49,352 nucleotides of DNA from Caulobacter sp. BK020 (GCF_004342605.1 NZ_SLZL01000026.1:1-49352), one strand, 5' to 3'; positions 7,762-16,184 are shown, numbered from the stretch's first letter. The notes: generated by a model not told the origin, from the sequence alone. Translations and numbers: made by a program.

Positions 7762-8763
7762 ATGAAACTGCAGGTGTTGGCCCTGGCTTGCGCTCTGGCG
7801 CTGCCCGTCGTTTCGCAGGCGGCGGCGCCCAAGCCGCTCTATCGCGATCCCGTCACCGATGGCGCGGCCGACGTGTCGATCGTGTTCGACAAGGCCCATC
7901 GCGAGTGGGTGATGTTCTACACCAACCGCCGGGCGACGATGAAAAGCCCTGATCCGCAGGACGTGGCCTGGGTTCACGCCACGCCGATCGGCATGGCGAC
8001 GTCCAGGGACGGCCTAGCCTGGCGTTACAAGGGCGTGGCCAAGATCCCCGCCGCCTGCACCGGCCAGACCCTGTGGGCGCCGGAACTGTACGCCGAGGGC
8101 GGCGTCTATCACATGTGGCTGACCGTGGTGCCGGGGGTCTTCCATCGCTGGAACCAGCCGGGCGCCACGGCGCGGATCGTCCACCTCACCAGCAAGGATC
8201 TCAAGACCTGGACTTGCGGCAAGACCCTGGACCTGGGCTCGGACCGGGTGATCGACGCCAGTGTGGCCAAGGTCGGCGACCGCTATCGCCTCTGGTACAA
8301 GGACGAGCGCAAGGGCGCGCGGATCGTGGCGGTGGAAAGCCCCGACCTCGTCCACTGGAAACCGGCCGGCGACAAGCCGGTGGTCGACATGGCCGCCGAG
8401 GGCCCCAAGGTGTTCCGCTGGAAGGACGCCTGGTGGATGGTCGCCGACGCCTGGAAGGGCCTGATCGTCTTGCGCTCGGACGACGCCGAGACCTGGACCT
8501 TGCAGCCGACCCGCCTGCTGGAGCAGCCGGGAACCCAGACCACCGACACCGCCAAGGGTCAGCACCCCGACGTGGTGGTCAGCGGGGGGAGGGCCTTCCT
8601 CTACTACTTCGTCCACCAGTCCAACGAGCCGCAGGCCAAGGCCGACCCCTATTACGGCCAGCGAACCGTCATCCAGGTGGCGGAACTGAAGGAGAGGGAC
8701 GGGGCGCTGTCGGCGGACCGCGAGGCGCCGGTGGAGCAGGGGCTGGTCGCGCCCGGGCGCTAA
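7762..8763 (+). CDS. Secreted GH43-like five-bladed beta-propeller glycosidase
   Basis: This 333-residue protein has a signal peptide (about 1-21, cleavage near SQAAA). The body shows the repeated blade pattern of glycoside hydrolase families 43/62/117: SRDGLAW (81-87), WAPELY (105-110), SKDLKTW (144-150), ESPDLVHW and SDDAETW. The WAPE motif and D165 in IDASV are at positions where GH43 enzymes hold conserved blade residues. The likely role is periplasmic or extracellular cleavage of a plant-type glycan such as arabinoxylan. The specificity cannot be read from sequence, and no transporter or TonB receptor is adjacent. It converges on the outer-membrane protein gene downstream. Confidence 0.78.
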   Translation: MKLQVLALACALALPVVSQAAAPKPLYRDPVTDGAADVSIVFDKAHREWVMFYTNRRATMKSPDPQDVAWVHATPIGMATSRDGLAWRYKGVAKIPAACTGQTLWAPELYAEGGVYHMWLTVVPGVFHRWNQPGATARIVHLTSKDLKTWTCGKTLDLGSDRVIDASVAKVGDRYRLWYKDERKGARIVAVESPDLVHWKPAGDKPVVDMAAEGPKVFRWKDAWWMVADAWKGLIVLRSDDAETWTLQPTRLLEQPGTQTTDTAKGQHPDVVVSGGRAFLYYFVHQSNEPQAKADPYYGQRTVIQVAELKERDGALSADREAPVEQGLVAPGR

Positions 8764-8817
8764 GGTTCGGCGAACCGCGCTCGCGCGACGCACACATATA
8801 TCACATATATAAAGTGA

Positions 8818-8847
8818 AACGCCCCGGAGCCGAAGCTCCGGGGCGTT
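8818..8847 (-). terminator. Terminator hairpin between convergent genes
   Basis: A perfect 13-bp stem (8818-8830 with 8835-8847, arms AACGCCCCGGAGC and GCTCCGGGGCGTT) closes a CGAA loop. Read on the minus strand it is followed by T-rich sequence, so it mainly ends the outer-membrane protein transcript. It may also stop the GH43 transcript coming the other way. Confidence 0.85.
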
Positions 8848-8879
8848 CCGCTGTCCGCTGATCGCGAACGGCGTGCGGT

Positions 8880-9644
8880 TTAGCGGACGCCGAAGCCGAA
8901 CAGGGTGTCGGCGTCGATCAGGTCGGCGCCCGAACGGTCGCGGGTCTTCAGGCTGCCGCCGAAGGTGTAGCGGAAGCCGACCTTCACGGCCTCGGCGTTC
9001 AGGTTCGCCAGGTCGTCCGACTCGGTGTGGGTGTACTTGGCGAAGGTCGACCAGCCGGTGTTGGCGAACTTGTATTCGCCGCCGACATTGACGTCCCAGA
9101 TGTCGGCGCTCGAGACGCCCTTCGGGTCCAGGTTCGAGTAGCCGGCGCCGGCGTCCAGACGGAAGTCGTCCGAGACGAAGTAGCGGGCTTCGCCGCGGAC
9201 GGCCCAGAGGTCGGCGTCCAGGTCGTTCGACTGGCCGTAGGCGGCCAGGCCGGTCAGGGTGACCTTGTCGAAGTACTTGCTGGCTTCGCCGCCGACGGCC
9301 CACAGGGTGTCGTTCGACGGACGCGACAGGGCGGCGAAGCCGCCGACGCGCACGGTGTCGCCGGCGACCAGGGTCGTGGCGTGAGCGGCGGTCGAGGCGA
9401 CGGTTTCGTCGCTGATGTCGTTGTCGTTGACCGAGACGTTGCCGTTCACGGTGACGGTCCAGGCGCCGGTCGGGATGGCGACGTTGCCATCGACCTTCAC
9501 GGAGGTGCCGTCGGCGTCGACGCCGGTGGCCTTGATGTCGCTGTAGTTCACGGCGGCGCCGATCGAGCCGACGTTCTGGGCGAAGGCGGGAGCCGAGACG
9601 GCCAGCGCCAGGACGGCGGCGGCGGCGAAGAGTTGGGTCTTCAT
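8880..9644 (-). CDS. Outer-membrane beta-barrel (porin-like) protein
   Basis: This 254-residue protein has a clear signal peptide (1-22, cleavage at AFA/QN). The mature part alternates polar and aromatic residues, as in transmembrane beta strands, for example YFDKVTLTGLAAYGQ, AVRGEARYFV, FRLDAGAGYSNL and AVKVGFRYTFGG. It has no TonB box and no plug, which suggests a small barrel of about 10-12 strands. The C-terminus is FGFGVR, not the usual terminal aromatic BAM signal. AGGGGA lies 10 nt before the ATG, a sigma-70-like promoter is at 9724-9752 and a terminator at 8818-8847, so it is a clean single-gene unit. The pore substrate or structural role is unknown. Confidence 0.83.
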   Translation of the reverse strand: MKTQLFAAAAVLALAVSAPAFAQNVGSIGAAVNYSDIKATGVDADGTSVKVDGNVAIPTGAWTVTVNGNVSVNDNDISDETVASTAAHATTLVAGDTVRVGGFAALSRPSNDTLWAVGGEASKYFDKVTLTGLAAYGQSNDLDADLWAVRGEARYFVSDDFRLDAGAGYSNLDPKGVSSADIWDVNVGGEYKFANTGWSTFAKYTHTESDDLANLNAEAVKVGFRYTFGGSLKTRDRSGADLIDADTLFGFGVR

Positions 9645-9723
9645 AGTGGGTAATCCCCTTACTGTGTGGCCTCGATCGGCGCGCGGTCGTTTGGGGAGGG
9701 CCGCCCGTCCGTCGAGGAGCGGC

Positions 9724-9752
9724 GGATCTATGGAGCTTCGCCCGGGGCGGCA
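9724..9752 (-). promoter_or_regulatory. Candidate sigma-70 promoter for the outer-membrane protein gene
   Basis: Read on the minus strand, TTGCCG (9752-9747) and TAGATC (9729-9724) are 17 bp apart, about 80 nt before the ATG at 9644. Confidence 0.5.
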
Positions 9753-9759
9753 AGACTGT

Positions 9760-10059
9760 CTGGAGCGGTCAACAGAGAATTGATGCAGTTTTATGACACT
9801 TGCGAAGGCGAGTTAACGTCCCTATCGCATGCGCTCTCGCGTTCATGCTCATGCGCCGTCTTCCGAGCATGCTTCGCATGACGGCGTTATATTGACGCTG
9901 ACCTGTCCCAAGTCTGAGGCCTCGGGACGGAAGCCGAGGCCTGATCCTTCGTCCCGGGCGCGATCCGCACCAGAGCCAGGTCCCTGGCCCTCCGGAATGT
10001 CCGGGAAGGCGGAACGGCGAGGGGAGGCGAACGCCTCTTCGAAACCCGTCCCGAACTGC
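9760..10059. other. Non-coding spacer upstream of the S10 promoter
   Basis: This 300-nt stretch between the two divergent promoters holds no convincing gene; short frames here lack coding character and ribosome-binding sites. It has a perfect 9-bp hairpin AGGCCTCGG/CCGAGGCCT (9917-9925 with 9934-9942), a GAGGCG/CGCCTC hairpin (10024-10037), and clustered GCATGC/CATGCG words around 9827-9880. An isolated TTGACG at 9892-9897 has no matching -10 box. Confidence 0.5.
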
Positions 10060-10088
10060 TTGACGAAACCGATTCCCGCACGTAAAAG
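10060..10088 (+). promoter_or_regulatory. Strong sigma-70 promoter for the S10 superoperon
   Basis: TTGACG (10060-10065), a 17-bp spacer and TAAAAG (10083-10088) give a near-consensus housekeeping promoter. Predicted transcription start is near 10095, which leaves a leader of about 215 nt before rpsJ. Confidence 0.75.
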
Positions 10089-10094
10089 CCCCCC

Positions 10095-10310
10095 TCTGTT
10101 GGACCGGCTGTGAGCTTTCGGGCTTAGACGCGGTTCGCGAACGACTGCCGATCGCGCCTTTTGGGGCGCAGTTTTCAGTCACAGGCCCTCTCGGGAGACC
10201 GGGCGGGCCAATTTGTTTTGCGGACGCTGCGTTCGGACCCCTCGCGGGGACCGAGTTGGTCTTTGAAATGGTTCGAGACGCGGGCGCAGCCCACTAGGAA
10301 ACCGAGCGAT
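10095..10310 (+). other. Structured 5' leader of the S10 operon
   Basis: The leader folds into several hairpins: GCGCC/GGCGC (10154-10158 with 10165-10169) followed by GTTTT, which resembles a weak attenuator, and a CGGACCCC/GGGGACCG stem with one A-A mismatch (10234-10253). The rpsJ ribosome-binding site AGGAAA lies at 10297-10302. In E. coli L4 represses this operon through its leader; whether this unrelated leader does the same is inference. No open frame is supported. Confidence 0.5.
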
Positions 10311-10619
<309 letters not shown>

Positions 10620-10633
10620 GGAGGGCCGAACAG

Positions 10634-11401
10634 ATGACTCTCCCCGCTAATCGTACTGGCGTGATCGCCAAGAAGCTGGGCATGACCCGCTTCTTCGATG
10701 AAACCGGACAGCACGTCCCGGTCACCGTCCTGTCGCTGGACGGTTGCCAGGTCACGGGCCAGCGCACGGTCGAGAAGGACGGTTACACCGCCCTGCAACT
10801 CGGCGCCGGCGCCAAGAAGCCCAAGAACACCTCCAAGGCCCTGCGCGGCCACTTCGCCAAGAACTCGGTCGAGCCCAAGCGGGTTGTCGCCGAATTCCGC
10901 GTCGAAGAGTCGGCCCTGATTGAAGTGGGCGCGGAATTCACCGCCGACCACTACGTCGCCGGCCAGAAGGTGGACATCCAAGGCATCACCGTCGGTAAGG
11001 GTTTCGCCGGCGCCATGAAGCGCTGGAACTTCGGTGGTCTGCGCGCCACCCACGGCGTTTCGGTCTCGCACCGTTCGCACGGCTCGACCGGCAACCGCCA
11101 GGATCCGGGCCGCACGTTCCCGGGCAAGAAGATGGCCGGTCACCTGGGTCAGGAAACCGTCACCACCCTGAACGTCACGATCTGGAAGGTCGACGTTGAG
11201 CGCGGCCTGATCCTGGTCAAGGGCGCCGTCCCTGGCTCGGAAGGCTCGTACGTCAAGGTTCGCGACGCGATCAAGAAGGCCGCTCCGGCCGACCTGCCGC
11301 GTCCGGGCGCCTTCCGCAAGGCTGGCGAGGCTCCGGCCGCCGCCGCTGAAACCCCCGCTGAGGAAGCCCCCGCGGCGACGACCGAAGAGGGCGAAGGCTA
11401 A
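10634..11401 (+). CDS. rplC: 50S ribosomal protein L3
   Basis: L3 (255 residues) is longer than the roughly 210-residue E. coli protein. The core is complete, with GVIAKKLGMTRFF at the start and the loop that reaches the peptidyl-transferase centre (GRTFPGKKMAGHLG, 159-172). Q156 in GNRQDPG matches the glutamine methylated by PrmB in E. coli. The extra 30 residues form an Ala/Glu/Pro tail rich in AAAETPAEEAPAA. The stop overlaps the rplD start by one base (TAATG), so translation is coupled. Confidence 0.98.
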   Translation: MTLPANRTGVIAKKLGMTRFFDETGQHVPVTVLSLDGCQVTGQRTVEKDGYTALQLGAGAKKPKNTSKALRGHFAKNSVEPKRVVAEFRVEESALIEVGAEFTADHYVAGQKVDIQGITVGKGFAGAMKRWNFGGLRATHGVSVSHRSHGSTGNRQDPGRTFPGKKMAGHLGQETVTTLNVTIWKVDVERGLILVKGAVPGSEGSYVKVRDAIKKAAPADLPRPGAFRKAGEAPAAAAETPAEEAPAATTEEGEG

Positions 11402-12039
11402 TGAAACTCGACGTCATCAAACTGGACGGCGGCAAGGCCGGTTCCGTTGATCTCGACGACGCCATCTTTGGCATCGCCGACATCCGCGGCGACATCCTGC
11501 AGCGCGTCGTGACCTGGCAGCTGGCCAAGCGCCGCTCCGGGAACCACAAGATTCAGGTTCGTAACGAGGTCTCTCGTACGAGCAAGAAGATGTACAAGCA
11601 AAAGGGCACCGGCTCGGCCCGTCACGGTTCGCGCCGGGCGGCCCAGTTCGTCGGCGGCGCCAAGGCCCACGGCCCGGTCGTCCGCAGCCACGCGTTTGAT
11701 CTTCCCAAGAAGATCCGCGCGATGGCCCTGCGCCACGCCCTGTCGTCGAAGGCCAAGGCCGGCGCGCTGGTCGTGCTGGACAGCGCCGTTCTGACCGATC
11801 CGAAGACGGCCGCCCTGCGCGCCAACTTTGACAAGATCGGCCTGAAGAACGCCCTGGTCATCGCCGGTCCGGAAGTGGACGCGAACTTCAAGCTCGCCGC
11901 CCGCAACATTCCGAACGTGGACGTGCTGCCGAACGCCGGCCTGAACGTCTACGACGTGCTGCGTCGCCAGACCCTCGTCCTGACCAAGGACGCGATCGAG
12001 GCGATCTCGGCCCGTTTCGCTGAGAAGGAAGCCGCGTAA
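11401..12039 (+). CDS. rplD: 50S ribosomal protein L4
   Basis: L4 (212 residues) carries the long exit-tunnel loop with KMYKQKGTGSARHGSRRAAQFVGGAKAH split across residues 61-88. L4 binds 23S rRNA and in enterobacteria also represses its own operon. It overlaps both rplC and rplW by one base, so the three are coupled. Nothing unusual is seen in length or motifs. Confidence 0.98.
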   Translation: MKLDVIKLDGGKAGSVDLDDAIFGIADIRGDILQRVVTWQLAKRRSGNHKIQVRNEVSRTSKKMYKQKGTGSARHGSRRAAQFVGGAKAHGPVVRSHAFDLPKKIRAMALRHALSSKAKAGALVVLDSAVLTDPKTAALRANFDKIGLKNALVIAGPEVDANFKLAARNIPNVDVLPNAGLNVYDVLRRQTLVLTKDAIEAISARFAEKEAA

Positions 12040-12335
12040 TGGCCGCTACCGCCCGCCACTACGACACGATCCTGTCGCCGGTGATCACCGAGAAGGCCAC
12101 CCTGCTCAGCGAGCAGAACAAGGTCGTCTTCCGCGTGGCCGCCGATGCGTCGAAGGACGAAATCGCCGCCGCAGTCGAAGAGCTGTTCAAGGTCAAGGTC
12201 ACCAAGGTCAACACCCTGGTCACCAAGGGCAAGACCAAGCGCTTCCGTGGCATCGTCGGACGCCGTTCCGACGTCAAAAAAGCCATCGTGACCCTGGCCG
12301 AGGGCCAGTCGATCGACATCACGACGGGGCTCTAA
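12039..12335 (+). CDS. rplW: 50S ribosomal protein L23
   Basis: L23 (98 residues) lies at the polypeptide exit and is the docking site for trigger factor and SRP. The blocks ILSPVITEKATLL and NTLVTKGKTKRFRG mark the family. It overlaps the rplD stop by one base and ends 3 nt before rplB. Length is normal. Confidence 0.98.
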   Translation: MAATARHYDTILSPVITEKATLLSEQNKVVFRVAADASKDEIAAAVEELFKVKVTKVNTLVTKGKTKRFRGIVGRRSDVKKAIVTLAEGQSIDITTGL

Positions 12336-12338
12336 GAC

Positions 12339-13175
12339 ATGGCCTTGAAGCACTTTAACCCGACCAGCCCTGGCCAGCGCGGCCTGGTGCTGATCGACCG
12401 CAGCGAGCTCCACAAGGGCCGCCCGGAAAAGAAGCTGGTCGAAGGTCTGACCAAGTCGGGCGGTCGCGGCGGCAACGGCCGCGTCGCGGTCCGCTTCCGC
12501 GGCGGCGGCGCCAAGCGTCTGTACCGCCTGGTCGACTTCAAGCGTCGCAAGCAAGGCACGGCCACGGTCGTCCGCCTTGAGTACGACCCCAACCGCACCG
12601 CCTTCATCGCCCTGATCAAGTATCAGGACGGCGAACTGGCCTACATCCTGGCCCCGCAACGCCTGAAGGCCGGCGACGAAGTCGTCACCGCCGACAAGGT
12701 CGACGTGAAGCCGGGCAACGCCTCGCCGCTGCGCACCCTGCCGATCGGCACGATCATCCACAACGTCGAACTGAAGCCCGCCAAGGGCGGTCAGATCGCG
12801 CGTTCGGCGGGCGCTTACGCCCAGCTGGTGGGGCGTGACGCCGGCTATGCCCAGATCCGCCTGAACTCGGGCGAACTGCGCATGGTGCTGGACAGCTGCA
12901 TGGCCACCGTCGGCGCCGTGTCGAACCCGGACCACATGAACGAAAACCTCGGCAAGGCCGGGCGCGTTCGTCACATGGGCCGTCGTCCTCACGTCCGCGG
13001 CGTCGCCATGAACCCGGTCGACCACCCGCACGGCGGTGGTGAAGGCCGTACCTCGGGCGGCCGTCACCCGGTGACCCCGGCTGGTAAGCCGACCAAGGGC
13101 GCCAAGACCCGCGTCAACAAGGCCACGGATAAGTTCATCATCCGTTCGCGCCACAAAGCGAAAAAGGGCCGCTAA
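12339..13175 (+). CDS. rplB: 50S ribosomal protein L2
   Basis: L2 (278 residues) is needed for subunit association and peptidyl-transferase assembly. The N-terminus ALKHFNPTSPGQRG and the hallmark VDHPHGGGEGRTSGGRHP near residue 225, which holds the conserved histidine, are intact. The C-terminus is Lys/Arg-rich. It sits 3 nt after rplW and 3 nt before rpsS. Confidence 0.99.
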   Translation: MALKHFNPTSPGQRGLVLIDRSELHKGRPEKKLVEGLTKSGGRGGNGRVAVRFRGGGAKRLYRLVDFKRRKQGTATVVRLEYDPNRTAFIALIKYQDGELAYILAPQRLKAGDEVVTADKVDVKPGNASPLRTLPIGTIIHNVELKPAKGGQIARSAGAYAQLVGRDAGYAQIRLNSGELRMVLDSCMATVGAVSNPDHMNENLGKAGRVRHMGRRPHVRGVAMNPVDHPHGGGEGRTSGGRHPVTPAGKPTKGAKTRVNKATDKFIIRSRHKAKKGR

Positions 13176-13178
13176 GCC

Positions 13179-13457
13179 ATGACCCGCTCCGTCTGGAAAG
13201 GCCCGTTCGTCGACGGGTACCTCCTGAAGAAGGCCGACGCCGCTCTCGCGTCGGGCCGCAAGGACGTCATCAAGACCTGGTCGCGCCGCTCGACCATCAT
13301 GCCGCAGTTCGTCGGCCTGGTGTTCGGCGTGCACAACGGTCAGAAGCACGTTCCCGTCTCCGTGTCGGAAGACATGGTCGGCATGAAGTTCGGTGAGTTC
13401 GCGCCCACCCGCAACTTCCCCGGTCACGCCGCCGACAAGAAGGCGAAGAGGAAGTAG
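13179..13457 (+). CDS. rpsS: 30S ribosomal protein S19
   Basis: S19 (92 residues) forms a complex with S13 in the 30S head that contacts A-site tRNA. The blocks TRSVWKGPFVDGYLL, TWSRRSTIMPQFVG and GEFAPTRNFPGHA are typical. Spacing of 3 nt to both rplB and rplV shows tight packing in the operon. Confidence 0.98.
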   Translation: MTRSVWKGPFVDGYLLKKADAALASGRKDVIKTWSRRSTIMPQFVGLVFGVHNGQKHVPVSVSEDMVGMKFGEFAPTRNFPGHAADKKAKRK

Positions 13458-13460
13458 GCC

Positions 13461-13841
13461 ATGAGCCAAGCTAAACAACCTCGCCGCCTGCCGGCCAATG
13501 AAGCGATGTGCAAGGTCCGCACCCTGCGCACCAGCGCCCGCAAGCTGAACCTGGTCGCTCAGTCCATCCGTGGCCTGAACGTCCAGCGCGCTCTGAACGA
13601 GCTCGAGTTCAGCCACAAGCGTATCGCTCAGGACGTCCGCAAGGCGCTGTACTCGGCCATCTCCAACGCCGAGAACAACCACAACCTCGACATCGACTCG
13701 CTGGTCGTCGCCGAGGCCTATGTGGGCAAGAACCTGGTGATGAAGCGCTTCTCGCCGCGTGCGCGCGGTCGGGCCACGCGCGTTGAAAAGCCGTTCTCCG
13801 AGATCACCATCGTGGTCCGCGAACTGGGTGAGGCCGCCTGA
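13461..13841 (+). CDS. rplV: 50S ribosomal protein L22
   Basis: L22 (126 residues) lines the nascent-peptide tunnel with a long beta hairpin; the tip lies around MKRFSPRARGRATRVEKP (94-111). It starts at an ATG 3 nt after rpsS, and its TGA overlaps the rpsC start by one base. Length is slightly above E. coli (110) because of an N-terminal extension common in Alphaproteobacteria. Confidence 0.98.
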   Translation: MSQAKQPRRLPANEAMCKVRTLRTSARKLNLVAQSIRGLNVQRALNELEFSHKRIAQDVRKALYSAISNAENNHNLDIDSLVVAEAYVGKNLVMKRFSPRARGRATRVEKPFSEITIVVRELGEAA

Positions 13842-14590
13842 TGGGTCAGAAAGTCAATCCGGTCGGGCTGCGGCTCGGCGTCAACCGTACCTGGGACAGC
13901 CGCTGGTTCGCCGACGGCGAGCAGTACGGCAAGCTCCTGCACCAGGACCTGGCGGTCCGTGCGATGCTCAAGAAGCGCCTGTATCAAGCCGGCGTCTCGC
14001 GCATCATCATCGAGCGTCCCCACAAGAAGTGCCGCGTGACCATCTATGCGGCGCGTCCGGGCGTGATCATCGGCAAGAAGGGCGCCGACATCGACAAGCT
14101 CCGCAAGGACCTGTCGGTGATGACCGAAGGCGAGGTTCACCTGAACATCGTCGAGATCCGCAAGCCCGAAACCGACGCCCAGCTGGTGGCCGAGTCCATC
14201 GCCCAGCAGCTGGAGCGCCGGATCGCCTTCCGTCGCGCCATGAAGCGGTCGATCCAATCGGCTGTCCGCCTTGGCGCCAAGGGTATCCGCATCAACGTGT
14301 CGGGCCGCCTCGGCGGCGCGGAAATCGCGCGGATGGAATGGTATCGCGAAGGTCGCGTGCCGCTCCACACCCTGCGCGCCGACATCGACTACGGCTTCGC
14401 GGAAGCCAAGACCACCTACGGCATCATCGGCGTGAAGACCTGGATCTTCAAAGGCGAAGTGCTGGAGCATGACCCGATGGCGCTCGACAAGCGTCTGGCC
14501 ACCGAATCCGGCCCGGCCGGCGAGGGCGGCGGACGCGAGCGCGGCGATCGTCCCGACCGGGGCGACCGCGGCCGTCGCGATCGGGGCTAA
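13841..14590 (+). CDS. rpsC: 30S ribosomal protein S3
   Basis: S3 (249 residues) lies at the mRNA entry tunnel and has helicase activity with S4 and S5. The KH domain holds GVIIGKKGADIDKLR (residues 68-82). The core ends near residue 222, followed by a 25-residue low-complexity tail rich in Gly, Arg and Asp (repeats of GDR/DRG). A 12-nt gap containing AAGGA precedes rplP. Confidence 0.98.
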   Translation: MGQKVNPVGLRLGVNRTWDSRWFADGEQYGKLLHQDLAVRAMLKKRLYQAGVSRIIIERPHKKCRVTIYAARPGVIIGKKGADIDKLRKDLSVMTEGEVHLNIVEIRKPETDAQLVAESIAQQLERRIAFRRAMKRSIQSAVRLGAKGIRINVSGRLGGAEIARMEWYREGRVPLHTLRADIDYGFAEAKTTYGIIGVKTWIFKGEVLEHDPMALDKRLATESGPAGEGGGRERGDRPDRGDRGRRDRG

Positions 14591-14602
14591 GGATAGAGCG
14601 CT

Positions 14603-15043
14603 ATGCTGTCACCGAAAAAAACCAAGTATCGCAAGCAGTTCAAGGGCCGCATCCACGGCACCTCGAAGGGCGGCACCCTGCTGAACTTCGGTTCGTATGG
14701 CCTGAAGGCCGTCGAGCCGGAGCGCATCACGGCTCGCCAGATCGAAGCTGCTCGTCGCGCCATCACCCGCCAGATGAAGCGTCAAGGCCGCGTCTGGATC
14801 CGTATCTTCCCGGACGTGCCGGTCACCGGCAAGCCGGCGGAAGTCCGGATGGGTAAGGGCAAGGGCGCCGTGGACCACTGGGCCGCTCGCGTGGCTCCGG
14901 GCCGCATCATGTTCGAAATCGACGGCGTGCCGGACGATATCGCGCGCGAAGCCCTGCGCCTCGGCGCGGCCAAGCTGCCGATCCGCACCCGCGTCGTCAC
15001 CCGCATCGACGCCGGTGCGGCTCTGGAGGCCGAAGCGGCATGA
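14603..15043 (+). CDS. rplP: 50S ribosomal protein L16
   Basis: L16 (146 residues) shapes the A-site tRNA pocket of the 50S subunit. MLSPKKTKYRKQFKGR at the N-terminus and the MGKGKGAVDHWAARVAPG block are diagnostic. The stop overlaps the rpmC start (ATGA, 4 bp). Slightly longer than E. coli L16 (136) through an Ala/Glu C-terminus. Confidence 0.98.
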   Translation: MLSPKKTKYRKQFKGRIHGTSKGGTLLNFGSYGLKAVEPERITARQIEAARRAITRQMKRQGRVWIRIFPDVPVTGKPAEVRMGKGKGAVDHWAARVAPGRIMFEIDGVPDDIAREALRLGAAKLPIRTRVVTRIDAGAALEAEAA

Positions 15044-15234
15044 CCAAGATTGCTGACATCCGGGGCATGACCCCCGACCAGCTCGCCGAGCAGCTGCTCA
15101 ACCTGAAGAAGGAGCAGTTCAACCTGCGCTTCCAGGCGGCGACCGGTCAGGTGGAGAAGACCCACCGCGTCGGCGAGATCCGCAAGGAGATCGCCCGCAT
15201 CAAGACCGTGCTGCGCGCCAAGGCCGCGGCTTAA
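15040..15234 (+). CDS. rpmC: 50S ribosomal protein L29
   Basis: L29 (64 residues) is a two-helix protein at the tunnel exit next to L23. It carries the pattern L..LKKEQFNLRFQAATGQ and a basic C-terminus. It starts inside the rplP stop (ATGA). A GGAGA site 10 nt downstream serves rpsQ. Confidence 0.97.
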   Translation: MTKIADIRGMTPDQLAEQLLNLKKEQFNLRFQAATGQVEKTHRVGEIRKEIARIKTVLRAKAAA

Positions 15235-15244
15235 GGAGAACGAT

Positions 15245-15484
15245 ATGCCCAAGCGTATCCTCGAAGGGGTTGTCGTCTCCGATAAGGGCGACAAGACCGT
15301 AGTGGTCAAGGTTGAACGGACCATCGTTCACCCGCTGCTGAAGAAGATCGTGCGTCGGTCCAAGAAGTACCACGCGCACGATGAGAGCAATGCGTACAAG
15401 GCGGGCGAAGTTGCCCGTATCATCGAGTGCGCTCCGAAGTCCAAGCTGAAGACCTGGGAAGTCCTTCCCAAGGCTTCCGCTTAA
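15245..15484 (+). CDS. rpsQ: 30S ribosomal protein S17
   Basis: S17 (79 residues) is an OB-fold primary 16S rRNA binder needed early in 30S assembly. MPKRILEGVVVSDKGDKT and KKYHAHDESNAYKAGE are characteristic. AAGGAGA precedes the ATG. Standard length. Confidence 0.98.
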   Translation: MPKRILEGVVVSDKGDKTVVVKVERTIVHPLLKKIVRRSKKYHAHDESNAYKAGEVARIIECAPKSKLKTWEVLPKASA

Positions 15485-15501
15485 TCTGGAAGGTTTGAAC
15501 C

Positions 15502-15870
15502 ATGATCCAGATGCAAACTAACCTGGAAGTCGCCGATAACTCCGGCGCCCGCCGGGTCATGTGCATCAAGGTGCTGGGTGGCGCGGGTCGTCGCTACGCC
15601 AGCGTCGGTGACGTGATCGTCGTGTCCGTTAAGGAAGCCATTCCGCGCGGCCGCGTGAAGAAGGGCGACGTGCTCCGCGCCGTCGTCGTTCGCGTGAACC
15701 AAGGCATGAAGCGTAAGGACGGGTCGCTGATCCGTTTCGACAAGAACGCCGCGGTCATCGTCAACAAGCAGAGCGAGCCGGTCGGCACGCGGATCTTCGG
15801 CCCGGTTCCCCGCGAACTGCGCGCCAAGAACCACATGAAGATCATCTCCCTCGCCCCCGAGGTGCTGTAA
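15502..15870 (+). CDS. rplN: 50S ribosomal protein L14
   Basis: L14 (122 residues) takes part in the inter-subunit bridge and binds the silencing factor RsfS. MIQMQTNLEVADNSGARRV and the C-terminal HMKIISLAPEVL are canonical. The TAA overlaps the rplX start by one base (TAATG). Length equals the bacterial norm. Confidence 0.99.
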   Translation: MIQMQTNLEVADNSGARRVMCIKVLGGAGRRYASVGDVIVVSVKEAIPRGRVKKGDVLRAVVVRVNQGMKRKDGSLIRFDKNAAVIVNKQSEPVGTRIFGPVPRELRAKNHMKIISLAPEVL

Positions 15871-16184
15871 TGGCTGCCAAGATTAAGAAGGGCGACCGCG
15901 TTGTCGTCCTGGCCGGCAAGGACAAGGGCAAGCAAGGCGCTGTGACCCAGGTTCTCCCCAAGGAAAACCGTGTCCTGGTGCAAGGCGTGAACCTGGTTCA
16001 ACGCCACACCAAGCCGACCCAAGCCGAACCGCAAGGCGGCATCAAGACCAAGGAAGCGGCGCTGCACGTCTCGAACGTCGCGCTCGTTGACTCCAACGGC
16101 AAGGCCACCCGCGTCGGCTTCAAGATCGAAGGCGACAAGAAGGTGCGCGTCGCCAAGACGACGGGCGAGGTGATCAATGGCTGA
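15870..16184 (+). CDS. rplX: 50S ribosomal protein L24
   Basis: L24 (104 residues) is an assembly initiator with a KOW motif (KGDRVVVLAGKDKGKQGAV, residues 7-25). It overlaps rplN by one base upstream and rplE by 8 bp downstream, so all three are coupled. Confidence 0.98.
   Translation: MAAKIKKGDRVVVLAGKDKGKQGAVTQVLPKENRVLVQGVNLVQRHTKPTQAEPQGGIKTKEAALHVSNVALVDSNGKATRVGFKIEGDKKVRVAKTTGEVING

Noticed and set aside
9666..10113. Two short frames in the S10 upstream region
   Set aside because: No ribosome-binding site or recognisable protein, and the second crosses the rpsJ promoter.
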